From NCBI GenBank assembly GCA_963968595.1, contig CAXAHJ010000007.1, forward strand, positions 20,947 through 84,946: DNA of 64,000 nucleotides. Reading direction: 5' to 3'. Every line of letters starts with the position of its first letter. The first letter of the stretch is position 1. The notes beneath the pieces were generated by a model that ran no database searches, was not told where the DNA came from, and saw nothing but the letters and a program-made list of their open reading frames with translations. Below, one piece after another: positions 63,998 to 64,000 of the stretch. The DNA comes from GCA-2730975 sp937893275 (lineage in GTDB: Bacteria > Verrucomicrobiota > Verrucomicrobiia > Opitutales > Seribacteraceae). A program made the position numbers and the translations under genes.

Positions 63998-64000
63998 ATT

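Overview
The window looks like chromosomal DNA from a Verrucomicrobiota bacterium, probably a marine Opitutae/Puniceicoccales-type organism. This is inferred from gene content, not from a marker-gene tree. The pointers are: three secreted or cytosolic sulfatases, several PQQ-type propeller proteins, a very large multidomain secreted protein next to a FecR-domain protein, a terpenoid-cyclase-like toroid protein, a DUF4836-like lipoprotein, a bacterial SUI1 (eIF1-like) protein, a primary sigma factor with a Lys/Ala-rich histone-H1-like head, and a DnaG primase whose zinc ribbon has lost most ligands. No phage, integrase, IS element or CRISPR array was recognised. The DNA is moderately GC-rich; the left-edge sulfatase appears GC-richer than the rest.

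Left part (1-19.1 kb): a truncated sulfatase, tRNA-Cys(GCA), a periplasmic glutathione peroxidase, mgtE and a sugar-nucleotide epimerase-like gene. Next comes an accessory-looking stretch (5.4-9.7 kb) with short open frames that read like 3' ends of lost genes, a GIDE-domain lipoprotein, and two paralogous lipoproteins that combine a zinc ribbon with leucine-rich repeats. A PQQ propeller protein follows. Then come a 4-hydroxyproline epimerase/D-amino-acid oxidase pair (4-nt overlap), a transporter coupled to a universal-stress-like protein, a second sulfatase, and thymidine kinase overlapping a HemY-type protoporphyrinogen oxidase.

Centre (19.3-36.0 kb): one uninterrupted 14.4-kb gene for a 4790-residue secreted protein. 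It carries two seven-bladed FG-GAP propellers, discoidin-like domains, a formylglycine-enzyme-like fold without the catalytic cysteines, a cupredoxin-like domain, a terpenoid-cyclase-like toroid, CARDB, cadherin/PKD-type domains, nine DUF5011-type Ig repeats and an aromatic-rich C-terminal domain. Its stop codon overlaps the start of a FecR-domain/beta-helix-like exported protein (ATGA), so the pair is probably translationally coupled. This is the most unusual locus in the window.

Right part (36.0-64.0 kb): housekeeping genes (SUI1, TatA, RpoD, DnaG), where rpoD and dnaG overlap by about 146 nt in different frames. They are followed by a TPR lipoprotein, a DUF362-like exported protein, a sugar isomerase-like protein, a PQQ protein, a D-2-hydroxyacid dehydrogenase and a tightly overlapping DUF4177-yidD-TM2 trio. 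Next is a same-strand series of an S41 peptidase, a 1297-residue PQQ/LamG protein, a sulfatase and a DUF4836-like lipoprotein. After a clear terminator come a hypothetical protein, acylphosphatase, a free toroid protein, an HlyD-type adaptor, an MscS channel and a coiled-coil protein.

Taken together, the exported sulfatases, PQQ proteins, lectin-like and propeller domains and hydroxyproline catabolism suggest a heterotroph that handles sulfated polysaccharides and collagen-like or glycoprotein material. The individual substrates cannot be read from sequence alone.
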